Of a stretch of 64,000 nucleotides of DNA, positions 21,431-32,901 are shown piece by piece. This DNA comes from Ottelia alismoides (Eukaryota > Streptophyta > Magnoliopsida > Alismatales > Hydrocharitaceae): assembly GCA_037367405.1 (NCBI GenBank), contig JAZKJV010010746.1, forward strand, positions 248,001 to 312,000, given 5' to 3'. Under the pieces are notes generated by a model, which had not been told where the DNA came from, did no database searches, and was given only the letters and a program-made list of their open reading frames with translations. A program made the translations under genes and the position numbers. Positions within the stretch are counted from its first letter, which is position 1. Every line of letters starts with the position of its first letter.

Positions 21431-22690
21431 TTTAAAAGATGATACGAGTTCTTCCGCAAATATCTACTCATACTGCATTGGACTGTGAAGCTTGTCAACT
21501 TGGGAAACATCATCGCTCCTCTTTTTCGAGTCGTCCGAGTCGTACTAGTAGTCGGTCTCGAGTTGTTTCATTTTGACATTTGGGGTCCAAGTTGTGTTCC
21601 TGATCATCAGGGGCATCGTTTTTATGTGGTTATTGTGGATGATTATTCTAGACTCTCTTGGGTATTTTTGTTAAAACATAAGTCTGAAGCAGGTTCTATG
21701 ATTAAGACTTTTCTTATTGAAGTTAACAATATCTTCTCTGCCAATGTCAAATTTATTCGTACTGATAATGCTTTGGAATTCTCTACATTACGCTTAGCAG
21801 AATTTCTCAGGTCTTTGTGTATTGTTCATCAGACTTCTTGCAATTATACATCACAGCAAAATGGTGTGGCAGAACGTAAACACCGACATCTTCTTGACAT
21901 CACAAGAACCTTGTTGATTCACAGTCGTGCTCCACATTCTTTCTGGGGAGATGCGGTTCTCACTGCTTGCCACCTGGTGAATCGCATGCCTTCCACTATT
22001 CTTGACGAGAAGATCCCCTTCCAGATTGCGTTTCCCGAGAAAGAACTCTTCTCTCTTACTCCCAGGGTTTTTGGATCGGGTGCCTTTGTTCACGACTTCG
22101 CTCCTGGTTGGGACAAGCTCTCTCCTAGAGCTGTCAAATGTGCCTTTGTTGGTTATTCGCGTACCCAAAAGGGGTATAGATGTTTTGATCTTGTTGGAAG
22201 GAAATACTATGTGAGTGTTGACGTTACATTTTTTGAGTCTATTATGTATTTCTCTCCTACAGGTGACAGGTTGTCTAATGCTGGTTCTAGAGAGGATGTG
22301 GTGGTTCCCCCACCTCCATCTTCTCCTTCCCAAGCACCTTGTGATGCTCCTCGGTCTTCACTTCCTCCACCTCCACCTCCACCTCCACCTCCTAGCACCA
22401 AGTCCACGTTTTTACCCCATGTTTATTCTCGCAGGTTTTCTACTCGCCCCTCTGCTCATGTGCCGTCTACATCATCCACCATGCCCCGGGTATGTCATGA
22501 ACATATTATTTCTACTGATGGCACTGGCAATTTAAATGCTACACAGGATGAGTTGATTCCATAGGATGATGAGGCGAATGATCTGGAGATACCTATTGCC
22601 CTAAGGAAACCTCGTCGCCAATGTACCACGTACCCTCTTGCTGCGCATGTCTCCTTGGATCATGTTTTTGCAGATTATAGGAAGTTTTGT
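21431..22690 (+). pseudogene. copia integrase (element B)
   Basis: Pre-integrase CEACQLGKHHRSSF appears near 21487 in one frame; a shift near 21555 carries the rest. The D,D,E residues are all present: FHFDIWGP, RTDNALEF and QQNGVAERKH. The C-terminal domain (VKCAFVGYSRTQKGYRCFD) is followed by FFESIMYFSPTGDRLS and a proline run (about 22365-22395). A stop at 22562 falls in the acidic linker before IPIALRKPRRQC. Integrase catalytic residues are intact, but the chain cannot be made in one piece. Confidence 0.9.
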
Positions 22691-24243
22691 GGTGGGACTA
22701 TCAACGGTCAATATCCCACGGACATATCAAGAGGCGCTTCAGGACAGCAGGTGGCGATTTGCAATGGAAGAAGAAATGGCGGCCCTATAGTCACGTGGCA
22801 CCTGGAGCATTGTCTCTGCTCTACCAGGTTCCTCTGTTGTTAGCTGTAAATGGATATTTACGGTTAAGCAGAGGACAGATGGCAGTGTGGACCGCTACAA
22901 GGCAAGGCTTGTGGCTCGAGGCTTTACCCAAATCTATGGTGTGGACTATCAAGACACTTTCTCTCCAGTAGCAAGACACTCGACACTACGCATTCTTCTA
23001 TCTGTTGTCGTTTCGCGGGACCGGCCTCTATGCCAGCTTGATGTGAGGAACGCATTTCTCTATGGGGATCTACAAGAGGAAGTTTACATGCAACAATAAC
23101 CAGGATTTGCTACTGAGGGGGAGTCCCGGAAGGTGTGCATACTTCATAAGGCGATCTATGGCCTGAAGCAGAGTCCTAGAGCCTGGTACCAAAAGTTATT
23201 AGAGATGATAGAGCAACAGGGGTTTGTTCGGTCTACTGCGGACCACACACTGTTTGTTCGACGGACACAAAGCGATATTGTGGCTATTCTTGTTTATGTG
23301 GATGATATTGTTATTACAAGAGATGATGAACAAGGCATTCATACTGTCAAGGAGTTCCTTGGTCAACAGTTTGTGACTAAGGACCTTGGCAATCTTCGTT
23401 ACTTGGTTGGAATTCGCCAGGAACCAGTGTGGCCTTGTAATGACTCAGAGGAAGTTTGTTATGGATCTTCTCTCTGAGACAGGTATGACAGGGTGTAAAC
23501 CTGCTACCGCTCCTATGGATGCAAGTATGAGACTATATAATGAGGACACAAAGGAAGTCAACAGGAGAAGATACATGGAGCTTGTTGGGAAGCTCTTATA
23601 CGTTACCATCACCATGATGGACATTGCTTTTGCAATAAGCAAAGTCAGTCAGTTCATGGAGCAGCCCAGGAAGGTGTATATGGATGTTGTCCATATGATC
23701 TTGAGGTATTTGAAGACTTCACCTAGTTCGGGCCTTATATTCAGTAGGGATACATCTCTTGATGTGACAACATGTGCAGATGCAGATTATGAAGGATGTC
23801 CCAAAGATAGAAAGTCCACTTCCTGCTTTGCTATTTTTGTTGGCAGCTCACTGGTTTCATGGAAAGGTAAGAAGCAGACAGTGGTGGCTAGATCTAGTGC
23901 AGAATTTGAATACAGGGCCATGGCACAAGGATGTGCAGAGATGATGTGGGTAAGATCAGTATTGACCGACCTTACTGTTGAGGTTTCTCTTCCCATGAAG
24001 CTTCTTTGTTATAATCAAGCAGCTTTATTTATTGCCAATAACCCTGCTTTTCATGAACGGACAAAACATATCGAAGTGGATTGTCATTACACTAGAGACA
24101 TGATCCAGAAAGGTCTTATATCCACCTCTCATGTTTCCACAGAAGATCAGACGTCAGACATCTTCACCAAGGCCCTGGCTAGAGGTCCATTTGAGAGGTG
24201 TTGTTACAAGCTGAGCATGATAGATATCTATGCTCCAGCTTGA
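22691..24243 (+). pseudogene. copia reverse transcriptase and RNase H (element B)
   Basis: A shift near 22690 disrupts the first RT block (readable again as [25 protein letters not shown] from 22860). [12 protein letters not shown] follows, and a stop at 23097 replaces a Pro in MQQPPGF. The catalytic YVDD is intact ([15 protein letters not shown], near 23295). A shift near 23405 leads to the connection MTGCKPATAPMD and RNase H ([61 protein letters not shown]). The terminal stop TGA at 24241-24243 lies inside the polypurine tract. Confidence 0.9.
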
Positions 24244-24250
24244 GGGGGAG
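24240..24250 (+). other. polypurine tract of element B
   Basis: TTGAGGGGGAG directly before the 3' LTR. It primes plus-strand DNA synthesis. The same sequence or its complement precedes the 3' LTR in C, D, H, I and J. Confidence 0.9.
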
Positions 24251-24394
24251 TGTTGAGATAATTGTATCTCTTAGTATCTTATTTATATTTTATGTTTTCT
24301 TTGTGTACCACTCATGTAATTAACCCATGACTTTTCTCCTATATAAGAGAGCCCCGGGATCCCTTCAATAACATGTCTTATTTTTCTCCCAACA
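24251..24394 (+). repeat. 3' LTR of copia element B
   Basis: 144 bp. It differs from the 5' LTR at about 10 positions, mostly C/T and G/A transitions, as expected after insertion and methylation decay. TATATAAG is at 24340-24347. Confidence 0.95.
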
Positions 24395-26373
24395 AAAGAA
24401 AAATTATTGACGATAACAAAAAGGTTAAAAACCAAATGTTTGCAGCGTAGGACATACCGAAATGTTCCAACCAAATATGTCACATCATAAAAGAATGAAA
24501 ACATGCTTAACACAAAAACAATTGCTAATCATCATCATCATCTATAGAAACATCCACTTCATCCTCTTCTTTTTATTTCTCTATTTTTAAACTCCTCTTC
24601 TTGGAGTACAGATACCACACTTGAGCTTGCACCGAAAGCACTCATGCCACTTTCACCTCTTAGGCTCCTCTTGGTTTCAGAATATCGTCAACACCATAAG
24701 CAACGAAACCAATCCAAATTAACCTTGAACCACCACATCCTCTGTTTTGGTCGTCACTGAAATGGTGACCGAAACTGACATTTAAGGCCTTGCCTTGAAC
24801 CAAGAAAAATCTCATCAGCTTGACCTTGCTCGCCTTCATCCATTCAATTAACTGCATGATCTTCAAATATTATGTCCCTTATATTGATGTTGTCGATATT
24901 TCCTTAAGATCATATAGTCTCTTGGTTTTCAATTTTCTCTTTTCCTTGGTAAGATTCAGAAAACAAAGTTACATACTAATTAAAAGTATATTTTATAATA
25001 ACACATTCCAATTAAGTAAGTCAACATATTTATGATCAACTCAAAAGTACTCAAATTTTGCTCACAACTAGAGGATGAAGAGATTGAGCTTAATAACTAT
25101 AGCTTGCAAACATAGGGTATCACCCCCATAAAGAGGTCGCCAAATATATATCCAAGCTTTTGTTTAGATACAAAATCTCACATATGATCAACAAGATCTC
25201 AGATATAATAATATAAATAATACCTGATTCTGAATGTTCACCATTCATTAACCTCTGTCTTATTGTCAAATGCTTGCTAAACATTTCTTAATCCAGTTGG
25301 TATGGAGTAAACTCTCTCATGATGATGTCTGGCATATTCAAATCTAGATAGATTTTCCTAATCTAGAAATCAATTCTTCATAATGACATCCGCGTCAAAA
25401 ATACTGCACTCCTTGTAGGAGGGGTTCAAGAAATATATTGTGAGGTGAAGTGGATTATCAAGTTTTCGTTGTTTTAGAGACTAATATCCATGAATTACTT
25501 ATATGCTAACTATATATTATTGAATGATGTTATTATCTCTTTTTTGGCCTCTTCTAGTTCTAGACCACCATATACAAAGCCTATAGATGGCTTGCAATCT
25601 ATGTCAACCATACGCAGGAAGCTAACCAATAATATGAACACTCTAATTATAGATGTATTTTGGTTCAAGAATGTAGGGATCAAGACTATTGATGATGATC
25701 TCTCTTCTTTTCTTACCCTTGGTCATTTAGAAGCTCTCCATTCATCAAAAGAAAATGTCAACCTTAATTTATCTTTTTGTCTGGATGATATGCTAAGAAA
25801 TGTCATTATAAATCTAGTTTCCCCAAGTTTGCAATGTTTCTTTTCTTAAGCTCAAAATCCTTGTATGATTATGCATGAAACCTATAAATAACTTCCCCTT
25901 TGTAATGCACTGGCTCTATACTAAATCCTTCCAATACGAGATTAATTAAAAGAGCATCATATAGATTCCACCATATCTATGGATATTTTGTCAGCAACAA
26001 TCTACTGTCACTATCCTAAACTTCTTTAATATGTCGATTGATCGATTGGAAGATTTATTCTGCAGTATGTGCTTCATGAAATTCATTCATAGATTGTGAA
26101 AATGAAGTTCTGAGGGCATAATTGATTCATAATGCTCCTTTCATGAGTGTACACCTATGTATCAATCATTATCGAGCATCTTGTCATGTTTCACTTTTCT
26201 CAGTGGCAGTTCAACTCTTCCATGACTTTATTGCCCTTTTCAAATATGAACCACTTATGTCATGCATTTTGGGAGGTCTAAGGACATGATTGTATTGCCC
26301 AACTACCTCTAGCATCTTCCAAAATCTTTTCATGAATGCATGAAATGAAATTGATGCTATATATACCCAATTA
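24395..26373. other. A/T-rich intergenic DNA between copia B and D
   Basis: About 2 kb. I see no conserved protein motif. The 119-residue frame at 25490-25849 (plus) has Leu/Ile-rich, low-complexity sequence without a recognisable domain or clear start context, so it is not called. A small insertion-like segment is at 24731-24792. Confidence 0.4.
24731..24792. mobile_element. 62-bp miniature insertion related to the MITE at 58647
   Basis: Flanked by CCTTGAAC on both sides (24723-24730 and 24793-24800), an 8-bp duplication. About 48 bp (TCTGTTTTGGTCGTCACTG onward, ending TTTAAGGCCTTG) nearly match the right end of the MITE at 58647-58859. It looks like an extreme internal deletion derivative of that hAT-type family. 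The left end CACCACATCC does not match a known inverted repeat, so a chance duplication is possible. Confidence 0.5.
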
Positions 26374-26378
26374 CATAT

Positions 26379-26522
26379 TGTTGGGATAAAAATAAGCCAT
26401 ATCATAGAAGAGATCACAGGGCTCTCTTATATAGGAGAAAAGCCATGGGTTAATTACATGAGTGGTGCATAAAGAAAACATAAAATATAAAACCGATACT
26501 AAGAGCTACAATTATCTCAACA
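26379..26522 (-). repeat. 3' LTR of copia element D
   Basis: TGTTGGGATAAAAATAAGCC to TATCTCAACA, 144 bp, followed on the plus strand by the complement of the polypurine tract (CTCCCCCTCTAG). Confidence 0.95.
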
Positions 26523-26559
26523 CTCCCCCTCTAGCTAGAGCATAAATATCAATCATGCT

Positions 26560-28508
26560 CAGCTTGGAACAACACCTCTGAAATGGACCTCTAGCCAAGG
26601 CCTTGGTGAAGATGTCTGTCGTCTAATCTCCTGTGGAAACATGAGAAGTGGATATAAGAACTTTCTAGATCATGTCTCTAGTGTAATGACATTCCACTTC
26701 AATATGCTTTGTCCGCTCATGAAAAGCAGGGTTATTGGTAATAAATAAAGCTGTTTGATTATCTCATAAAGCTTCAAGGGAAGCGAAACCTCAACAATAA
26801 GGTCAGCCAATAACGATCTTACCCACATCATCTCTGCACATCATTGTGCCATGGTCCTGAATTCTGATTCTGCACTAGATCTAGCCACCACTGTCTGCTT
26901 TTTGCTTTTCCATGAAATCAGTGAGTTGCCAACAAAAATAGCAAAACCAGAAGTGGACTTCATGTCTTTGGGACAACCTGCATAATCTGCATCTGCACAT
27001 GCTGTCACCTCAAGAGATGTATCCCTGCTGAATATGAGGCCCGAACTAGGTGAAGTCTTCAAATACCTCAAGATCATATGTACGACATCCATATGCACCT
27101 TCCTGGGCTGCTCCATGAACTGACTGACTTTGCTTACTTCAAAAGCAATGTCCGGCCTGGTGATGGTAACGTATAAGAGCTTCCCAACAAGCTCTCTGTA
27201 TCTTCTCCTGTCAACTTCCTAAGTGTCCTCCTCATACAGTCTCATACTTGCATCCATGGGAGTGGTAGTAGGTTTACACCCTGTCATACCTGTCTCAGAG
27301 AGAAGATCCATAACAAAATTCCTCTGAGTCATTACAAGGCCACACTGGTTCCTGGCGAATTCCAACCCGAGGAAGTAACGAAGATTGCCAAGGTCCTTAG
27401 TCACAAACTGTTGACCTAGTAACTCCTTGGCAGTATGAATGTATTGCTCATCATCTCCTGTAATGACAATATCATCCACATAAACAAGAATAGCCACAGT
27501 ACCTTTATGTGTCCTCTGAACAAACAGTGAGGGGTCCGCAGTGGACTGAACAAACCCCTATTGATCTATCAACTCTGATAGCTTTTGGTGCCAAGCTCTC
27601 GGACTCTGCTTCATGCCATAAATCGCCTTATGAAATCTGTACACCTTCTGTGTCCCCCTCTCTGTAGCAAATCCTGGTGGCTGTTGCATATATACTTCCT
27701 CCTGTAGATCCCAATAGAGAAATGCATTCTTTACATCAAGCTGGTATAGATGCCAGTTTCGCGAAACGACAACAGTTAGAAGAATGCATAGTGTCGAGTG
27801 TCTTGCTACTGGAGAGAAGGTGTCCTGATAGTCCACCCCATAGGTTTGGGTGAAACCCCGAGCCACTAGCCTTGCCTTGTAGTGGTCCACACTGCCAACT
27901 GCCCTATGCTTAACCGTAAATATCCATTTGCAGCTTACAACGGAGGCACCTGACGGAGTAGAGACAATGCTCCAGGTGCCACGTGACCACCGTAGAGCTG
28001 TCATCTCTTCTTCCATTGCAAGTCGCCACCTACTATCCTGAAGCACCTCCTGATATGTCTGTGGGATATTCACTGCAGATAGTCCCACCACAAACTTCAT
28101 GTAATCTGCTGAAAGGTGATCCAAGGAAACATGCACCGCAAGAGGATACGTGGCACATTGGCGACGAGGCTTCCTTAGGGCAATAGGTATCTCCAGGTCA
28201 TTAGCCTCATTATCCTCTGGAATCAACTCTTCATGTGTATCATTCAAATCTCCAGTGACATCAGTAGAAATAATATGTTCATGACATACCTGAGGTATGG
28301 TGGATGATGTAGACGACGCATGAGCAAAGGGGCAAGTAGAAGACCTGTGAGTATAAACATGTGGTAAAAACGTGGACTCGGTGGTAGGAGGTGGAGGTGG
28401 TGACGGTGGTGGAGGTGGTGATGATGGAGGAGCGTCACAAGGGGTTTGGGATGGAGAAGATGGAGGTGGAGGAACCACAACATCCTCTCTAGAACCAGCA
28501 TTAAACAA
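26560..28508 (-). pseudogene. copia linker, reverse transcriptase and RNase H (element D)
   Basis: From 28508: acidic/proline linker, IPIALRKPRRQCATYP, then RT ([17 protein letters not shown] with an extra residue, [64 protein letters not shown]). A stop near 27556 follows LSELIDQ. YVDD is intact ([15 protein letters not shown], about 27455-27490). A stop near 27222 follows YEEDT. RNase H covers 27116-26841 (CADADYAGCPKDMKSTSGF, SSAESEF), and the last part is readable to about 26560 in other frames. Most RT blocks are well preserved. Confidence 0.9.
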
Positions 28509-28541
28509 CCTGTCACCTGTAGGAGAGAATTACAAAATAGA

Positions 28542-28959
28542 CTAAAAAAATGTAACGTCAGCACTCACATAGTATTTTCTCCCAACATGATCAAAACATC
28601 CATACCCCTTTTGGATACGAGAATAACCAACAAAGACACATTTGACAGCTCTAGGGGAGAGCTTGTCATGGCCAGGAGTGAAGTCGTGGACAAAGGTCAC
28701 CGATCCAAAGACTCTGGGAGTAAGAGAGAATAGTTCCGTCTCGGGAAACGCAATCAAGAAGAGAATCTTCTCTCCAAAAATAGTGGAGGGCATACGATTC
28801 ACCAAGTGGCAAGCCGTGAGAACCGCATCTCCCCAGAAAGAATGAGGAGTACGGTTGCGAATCAACAAGGTTCTTGTGACGTCGAGAAGGTGCTGATGTT
28901 TACGTTCTGCCACACCATTTTGTTGTGATGTATAATTGCAAGAAGTCTGGTGTACTATT
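28542..28959 (-). pseudogene. copia integrase C-terminal half (element D)
   Basis: Carries the catalytic Glu (QQNGMAERKHQHLLD), SFWGDAVLTACHLVNRMPS, PRVFGSVTFVHDF and the C-terminal VKCVFVGYSRIQKGYGCFD block, ending DVTFF before a stop near 28540. It is separated from the N-terminal half at 33681-34168 by the nested 4.7-kb insertion. Confidence 0.9.
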
Positions 28960-30149
28960 GATTGATCGCTAAATTAGCCCTTGTTAATTTGATGTGTGTG
29001 TCTTTTTTGTTGTAGTCGGGCAATCAAGATCGATAAAAAATTAGCCGCATGAATCGATGAATCAAATTAATGTACGGTTTGATGTATTTTTAACATGAGC
29101 AACCCCTAGAGTCGACTTAAGGAGGCAAAGGAACAACTTCAGATCAGATTAGGCGAATTAGCTCACGGTTTTCCAAGCGAGATTTTTTTTGTAATTTTTT
29201 TATGCAATAAAAATACAAATGTACCAATGCGATTGAATTAAGTTAACAAGAAAAGACACAACTTAACCAAATTAATTTTAATATAAAATTAATCCAAATT
29301 AGCTAAATTGTATTTTTTTCTAAAATCCTAATCCAATGGTGAATGCAAAATGTATTTTTTTGGATTTAAAATGCAATAATGAAAAATGCAATTTTTTTGA
29401 GGTTTTTATGCAATTTTTCGTGCAAACAAATGCAAAAATTATGAAAAATTTACTGGAAGTGAAATATGATGAAATGAAGCTACATTAATAATTTTGGATT
29501 TTTTTGCAATTTATGATTTTTTAATGAATTTTTTAAGGCAAATAAAGTGATTACGAGTATTTTATTTTTAATAAATCCACAAAATTAAATTACTCAGAGA
29601 GCGATTTATCTCAAGTAGATATTTAAATGATCAATCCAGAAGATTTGAAATTTCACAAAAAATAATATCTATGGATTTAATTAAAAATTAATTACAGAAC
29701 TTACTCTATAATTTATTTTACGCAAAAAATAAATCCAATTTAGTTAAAATTTGGACAGTAATTAAATAGCACTAAGTAGCATCATCTATAATTTTTTCAC
29801 AATTTTTGGAGCAAGAAATATGAATTTGCGAAACTCAGAGTATAAATGGGTAAAATATCGTTGTATTTCAAATTCTGATTTTTAATAAATTATCAAATGC
29901 TCACAAAAATCTAAATAGATAGCCAAAATGTTCAGAATTAATTTCTCTACAAAAAACTATTTTTGATTAAATAAAATGATGCGAAATGAATGTCCAAATT
30001 AATTTGTAAATGCAGGGATGTCTTCGCAATACATAATTAAAACTGAATGAAATAAAATGTGAACAGAGATGTTTTGTAAATAAAGAAATTTAAAGGGTTG
30101 AAAATGCAATTTTTACATAAAAAATGAAATAAAATAGACCTTGAAAACG

Positions 30150-31000
30150 TACGTTCTAGGGCACACACGATATCTAGGGAGGAGCGGGTACGACGCTGGG
30201 GGTGCGCGCGGCAGAGGCAATAGGGAGGGCAATGACGCGACAGCCGCACGAAGGTCTATGGAGGAGGGGCGGTGGTGCGTCGCGACGGCTGGCCTGCAGC
30301 GGGCAGGCGCGCAGGGGCTGGGCGAGGACTAGCGGTGCGCGCGGCCCGCTGGCGCAGGATCTCACGCGTGGATGGCTGTGGGGCGCGTGGGCGCTGGAGG
30401 GGGGCAGAACGGCTGAAGGCACATGACAGCCACGAGGGAGGGTGCGCGTGGCGGCCTGTGGGGAGGGTACGCGCGGTGGCTGGCCGTTGGCGGACGCAAC
30501 GACGGAGCCGCTCTTGGGCACGGAGGGGCGATGGGCAAAACGACTGCTAGCGTTGAGGTCGGCGGCAGCGCTGAGGGAAGAGGGGGTGGCACTGGGCGCG
30601 GGCGTTGCGGACGCAGCCGCTGGGGGGCGGAGCGCCTGCTGGCGCACGTGCGGCGACCTGGAGGAGTGCACGTAGGCGTTGGTGTGTCCTGGAGGTGGAA
30701 GGAGGAGGGCTGATCGCAGGGTGCGGCGATTGGGTGACAAACCTCGAGGTGCAGGCTGGTTGACGGCAGGCCGCGGTGAACGACGGCGTGCGACGCATGG
30801 AGAAGGATCGACGACTGGCGGAATCGTACGCCCATGCGGCGGCTGGGAAGACGCTGGAGGGCACGCTGGGGTGGTGCCGCTGCTGCAGCGGCAGCAGCTG
30901 GATGAGCTGGTTGGGCGAGTGGGAAGAGGGCCGCTGGTGGGCGGCGGCCGCGGGGTCGACCACCACCTACACGAGGGGGTGGCTGCGGACGGCCGCTAGA
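30150..31000. other. GC-rich block inside the solo-LTR-like unit
   Basis: An abrupt change from about 25-30% to very high GC between the TAGACCTTGAAAACGTACG region and a T10 tract at 31006. Open frames occur in all six readings (for example 30174-30740 minus, 30272-30550 plus), which is the signature of composition and not of coding. Short motifs such as GGCGCACGTG and GCTGGAGG recur. It could be a captured or regulatory CpG-rich segment. No protein motif is seen. Confidence 0.5.
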
Positions 31001-31017
31001 GCTTTTTTTTTTTTTAG

Positions 31018-31741
31018 TTTTTTTTGTAAGTAGGAAAAAATGGAATAAAATGGTGATGAGGATGGTGTATGATGGAGGTGATGATGAAAAATATATGTGG
31101 GTTTAGGGCATTGGTATGATGATGGTGGTGGTGGTGATTGTGAATGTTGAACAAGTTGATGGTGAAAATGTAATGAATAACAAGATAAACAAATAATGTT
31201 AGATAAAAAATGACGAAGTGAAGATGAAGAGATAGAAGATTTATCTGTAGTCGCCTGGAGAGTGGGGTTGCGGTGTGCGACCTCCGTTGTGGCCTCAATT
31301 AGCTTGGCGAAAAATTAAGAAGCTAGGCAATCCCCTTGTGGAGAGATGCTACGCGAACAAGGCTCGTAGATCTCGCCAATAGCCGAATAGCCGAAGATGG
31401 TTGTACTCGTCGTCGCTCTACAGAATAAGGTTGTCGTTGTCACCTCGACCTCTCTGGAGCCGGAATTCTTCTCACGAAATTGGCGGATGAAGAAAAATGA
31501 TGGAGGGGAAGAGAATAAAAAGGAGGAGGGAGTTAGAAAGGAAGTGGAGAAAGTGGATGAAATGAGAAGTTGATGACTTGGAGTGGGGAACAAGTAGAGG
31601 GAGAAGAAGGTAAAAGGGGGGGATAAATAAAATAAATAGGCTACTAAAAATAAAGAAGAGAAAGTAAATAAAAAAATAAAATAATTAATAAATTAAATAA
31701 ATAATAAAATAAAATATGAAATTAGTAAATAATAATAAAAA
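31018..31741. other. A/T-rich arm of solo-LTR-like unit left of MULE
   Basis: Purine-rich and A/T-rich sequence with GATGATGG/GGTGGTGG stretches (31050-31140) and GAAGAGAA-type tracts (31500-31680). No gene supported. Confidence 0.4.
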
Positions 31742-31812
31742 GGGATATTTACACCCATAACCCTGAGTAATTTGGTAATTACCCCAAGAACCCTCGATAA
31801 TCACGAATTACA
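31742..31812 (+). repeat. left terminal inverted repeat of MULE
   Basis: 71 bp beginning GGGATATTTACACCC. The inverted partner at 32722-32792 has a single mismatch (CCCCAAG against CCCCAGG). Confidence 0.95.
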
Positions 31813-31919
31813 TGATAAACCCCGAATAGTTATTTCGTCTCACATGTATAACCTTCTGTTAGTTTTAACCATTAGCCTAACCAAACCGTCGGGTTATCAT
31901 TAACCTAACCAAACCATTA

Positions 31920-32060
31920 ACCCCGGGGAGGGTTGCAGGCGATTGGAGGCGGGGGGGGGGGGGGCAAGGGGTTGCAGGTGATTGGAGGTGGGGGGTCGGG
32001 GCGGGGTGGGGGAGGGGGGTTGCAGGCGGGGGGGCGGGGGGGGGGGGGGGTACAAGCGAT
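31920..32060. repeat. G-run cluster in MULE interior
   Basis: Repeated TTGCAGGCGATTGGAGG-like units separated by G tracts of up to 14-20 bases. On the plus strand this could form G-quadruplexes. Such homopolymers are also error-prone in assembly, so lengths should not be trusted. Confidence 0.7.
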
Positions 32061-32221
32061 TGGAGGGGGGGAGCGGGGTTGCAGGCGATGGATTGGGTAA
32101 TTACGGAACTACACATAACCCTCGGGGAGGGAGGGAATTCGATGGCGGGGGGTGGACTGCGCGTGGGAAGGGGGAAGAGCTAGGATTTGTCGATGGCGGG
32201 CAGAACTCGGGGGGGGGGGGG

Positions 32222-32515
32222 GGTGGACTGCAAACAGGGACTCAGGGCGGTGGACTTCGACCATGGCGATGGCAGCTAGGATTCGTCGATGGCGGGCAGA
32301 ACTCGGGGGTGGGGGGGGTGGGGGGAGGGGGGTGGCAGTGGACTGCAAACAAGGACTCGGGGCGGTGGACTTCGACCATGGCGATGGCGGGCAGACGGGG
32401 GGGGGGAGAGCTGGGATCGATGGCGGGCAGGACTCGGGGGGTGGAGGGGGTGGCGGTGGACTGCAAACAGGGACTCGGGGCAGTGGACTTCGACCATGGC
32501 GAAGGAGCTCATATG
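32222..32515 (+). repeat. three tandem copies of an approximately 115-bp G-rich unit in MULE
   Basis: The units start near 32222, 32336 and 32455, each with GTGGACTGCAAAC, then GGACTTCGACCATGGCGA, then GATGGCGGGCAG and a G run. The third copy is cut short at GCGAAGGAGCTC. Frames across it (for example 31982-32599) are repetitive Gly/Arg/Trp sequence and not credible proteins. Confidence 0.85.
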
Positions 32516-32721
32516 CGGCGTAGGCGCAGGCAGAGGGGGGAGGCTTGCCTGGGAGAGGGGCATCTTGTTTCACAGAATGGCATCATATTGAAAATATGAT
32601 GTCTTCTGAAGAGCAAAATGGTCAACATATTTCTTTTTCCATCAGGGTTAACGGAGCATTCAGATGGAAATTGACACAGGGTTATACCATGTAAAGGTTA
32701 AGAATTATTCGGGGTTCTGGG

Positions 32722-32792
32722 TGTAATTCGTGATTATCGAGGGTTCCTGGGGTAATTACCAAATTACTCAGGGTTATGGGTGTAAATATCCC
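32722..32792 (-). repeat. right terminal inverted repeat of MULE
   Basis: Inverted copy of 31742-31812, ending GGGTGTAAATATCCC and followed by the TAATAAAAA duplication. Confidence 0.95.
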
Positions 32793-32901
32793 TAATAAAA
32801 AATAGGATGATACGTGGCGGCTTCAGGAGCGGCCACGTGTCGCTCCCAGAAAGAAAAATAAAAAAGAAATATCAAAATAGGTCAAATCAAAAAGTGATCA
32901 A

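Larger units (their letters stand above)
18869..24394 (+). mobile_element. Ty1/copia element B, structurally complete
   Basis: A 5,526-bp element: 5' LTR, perfect primer-binding site, leader, gag-pol and polypurine tract, 3' LTR. Flanks are AAAGG (18864-18868) and AAAGA (24395-24399), a 5-bp target duplication with one change. The LTRs differ at about 10 of 144 positions. A 406-bp hAT MITE sits in the leader (19495-19900). Subtracting it, the element is about 5.1 kb, normal for copia. Coding is broken by at least five frameshifts or stops, so it is not autonomous. It is the best reference copy in the window for the short-LTR group. Confidence 0.95.
31742..32792. mobile_element. Mutator-like (MULE) non-autonomous element, nested in the 4.7-kb unit
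   Basis: Terminal inverted repeats of 71 bp (31742-31812 and 32722-32792) identical except for one position, with weaker similarity continuing about 50 bp inward. A perfect 9-bp duplication TAATAAAAA flanks it (31733-31741 and 32793-32801). Long TIRs and a 9-bp duplication define the Mutator superfamily. The interior is G-rich, with three tandem copies of an approximately 115-bp unit and long G runs, and no transposase. It may be a Pack-MULE-like carrier of foreign sequence. Its near-identical TIRs suggest a recent insertion. Confidence 0.92.

Noticed and set aside
25490..25849. 119-residue open frame on the plus strand between copia B and D
   Set aside because: Low-complexity Leu/Ile/Ser sequence without a conserved motif; no homologous block elsewhere in the window.
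30174..30999. Several long open frames on both strands in the GC-rich block
   Set aside because: Open frames in all readings of the same stretch reflect composition. Residue content is Ala/Arg/Gly/Pro noise without motifs.
31982..32599. 205-residue Gly/Trp-rich frame and its antisense Pro-rich frame
   Set aside because: Translation of the tandem G-rich units of the MULE; repeats explain the open frames.
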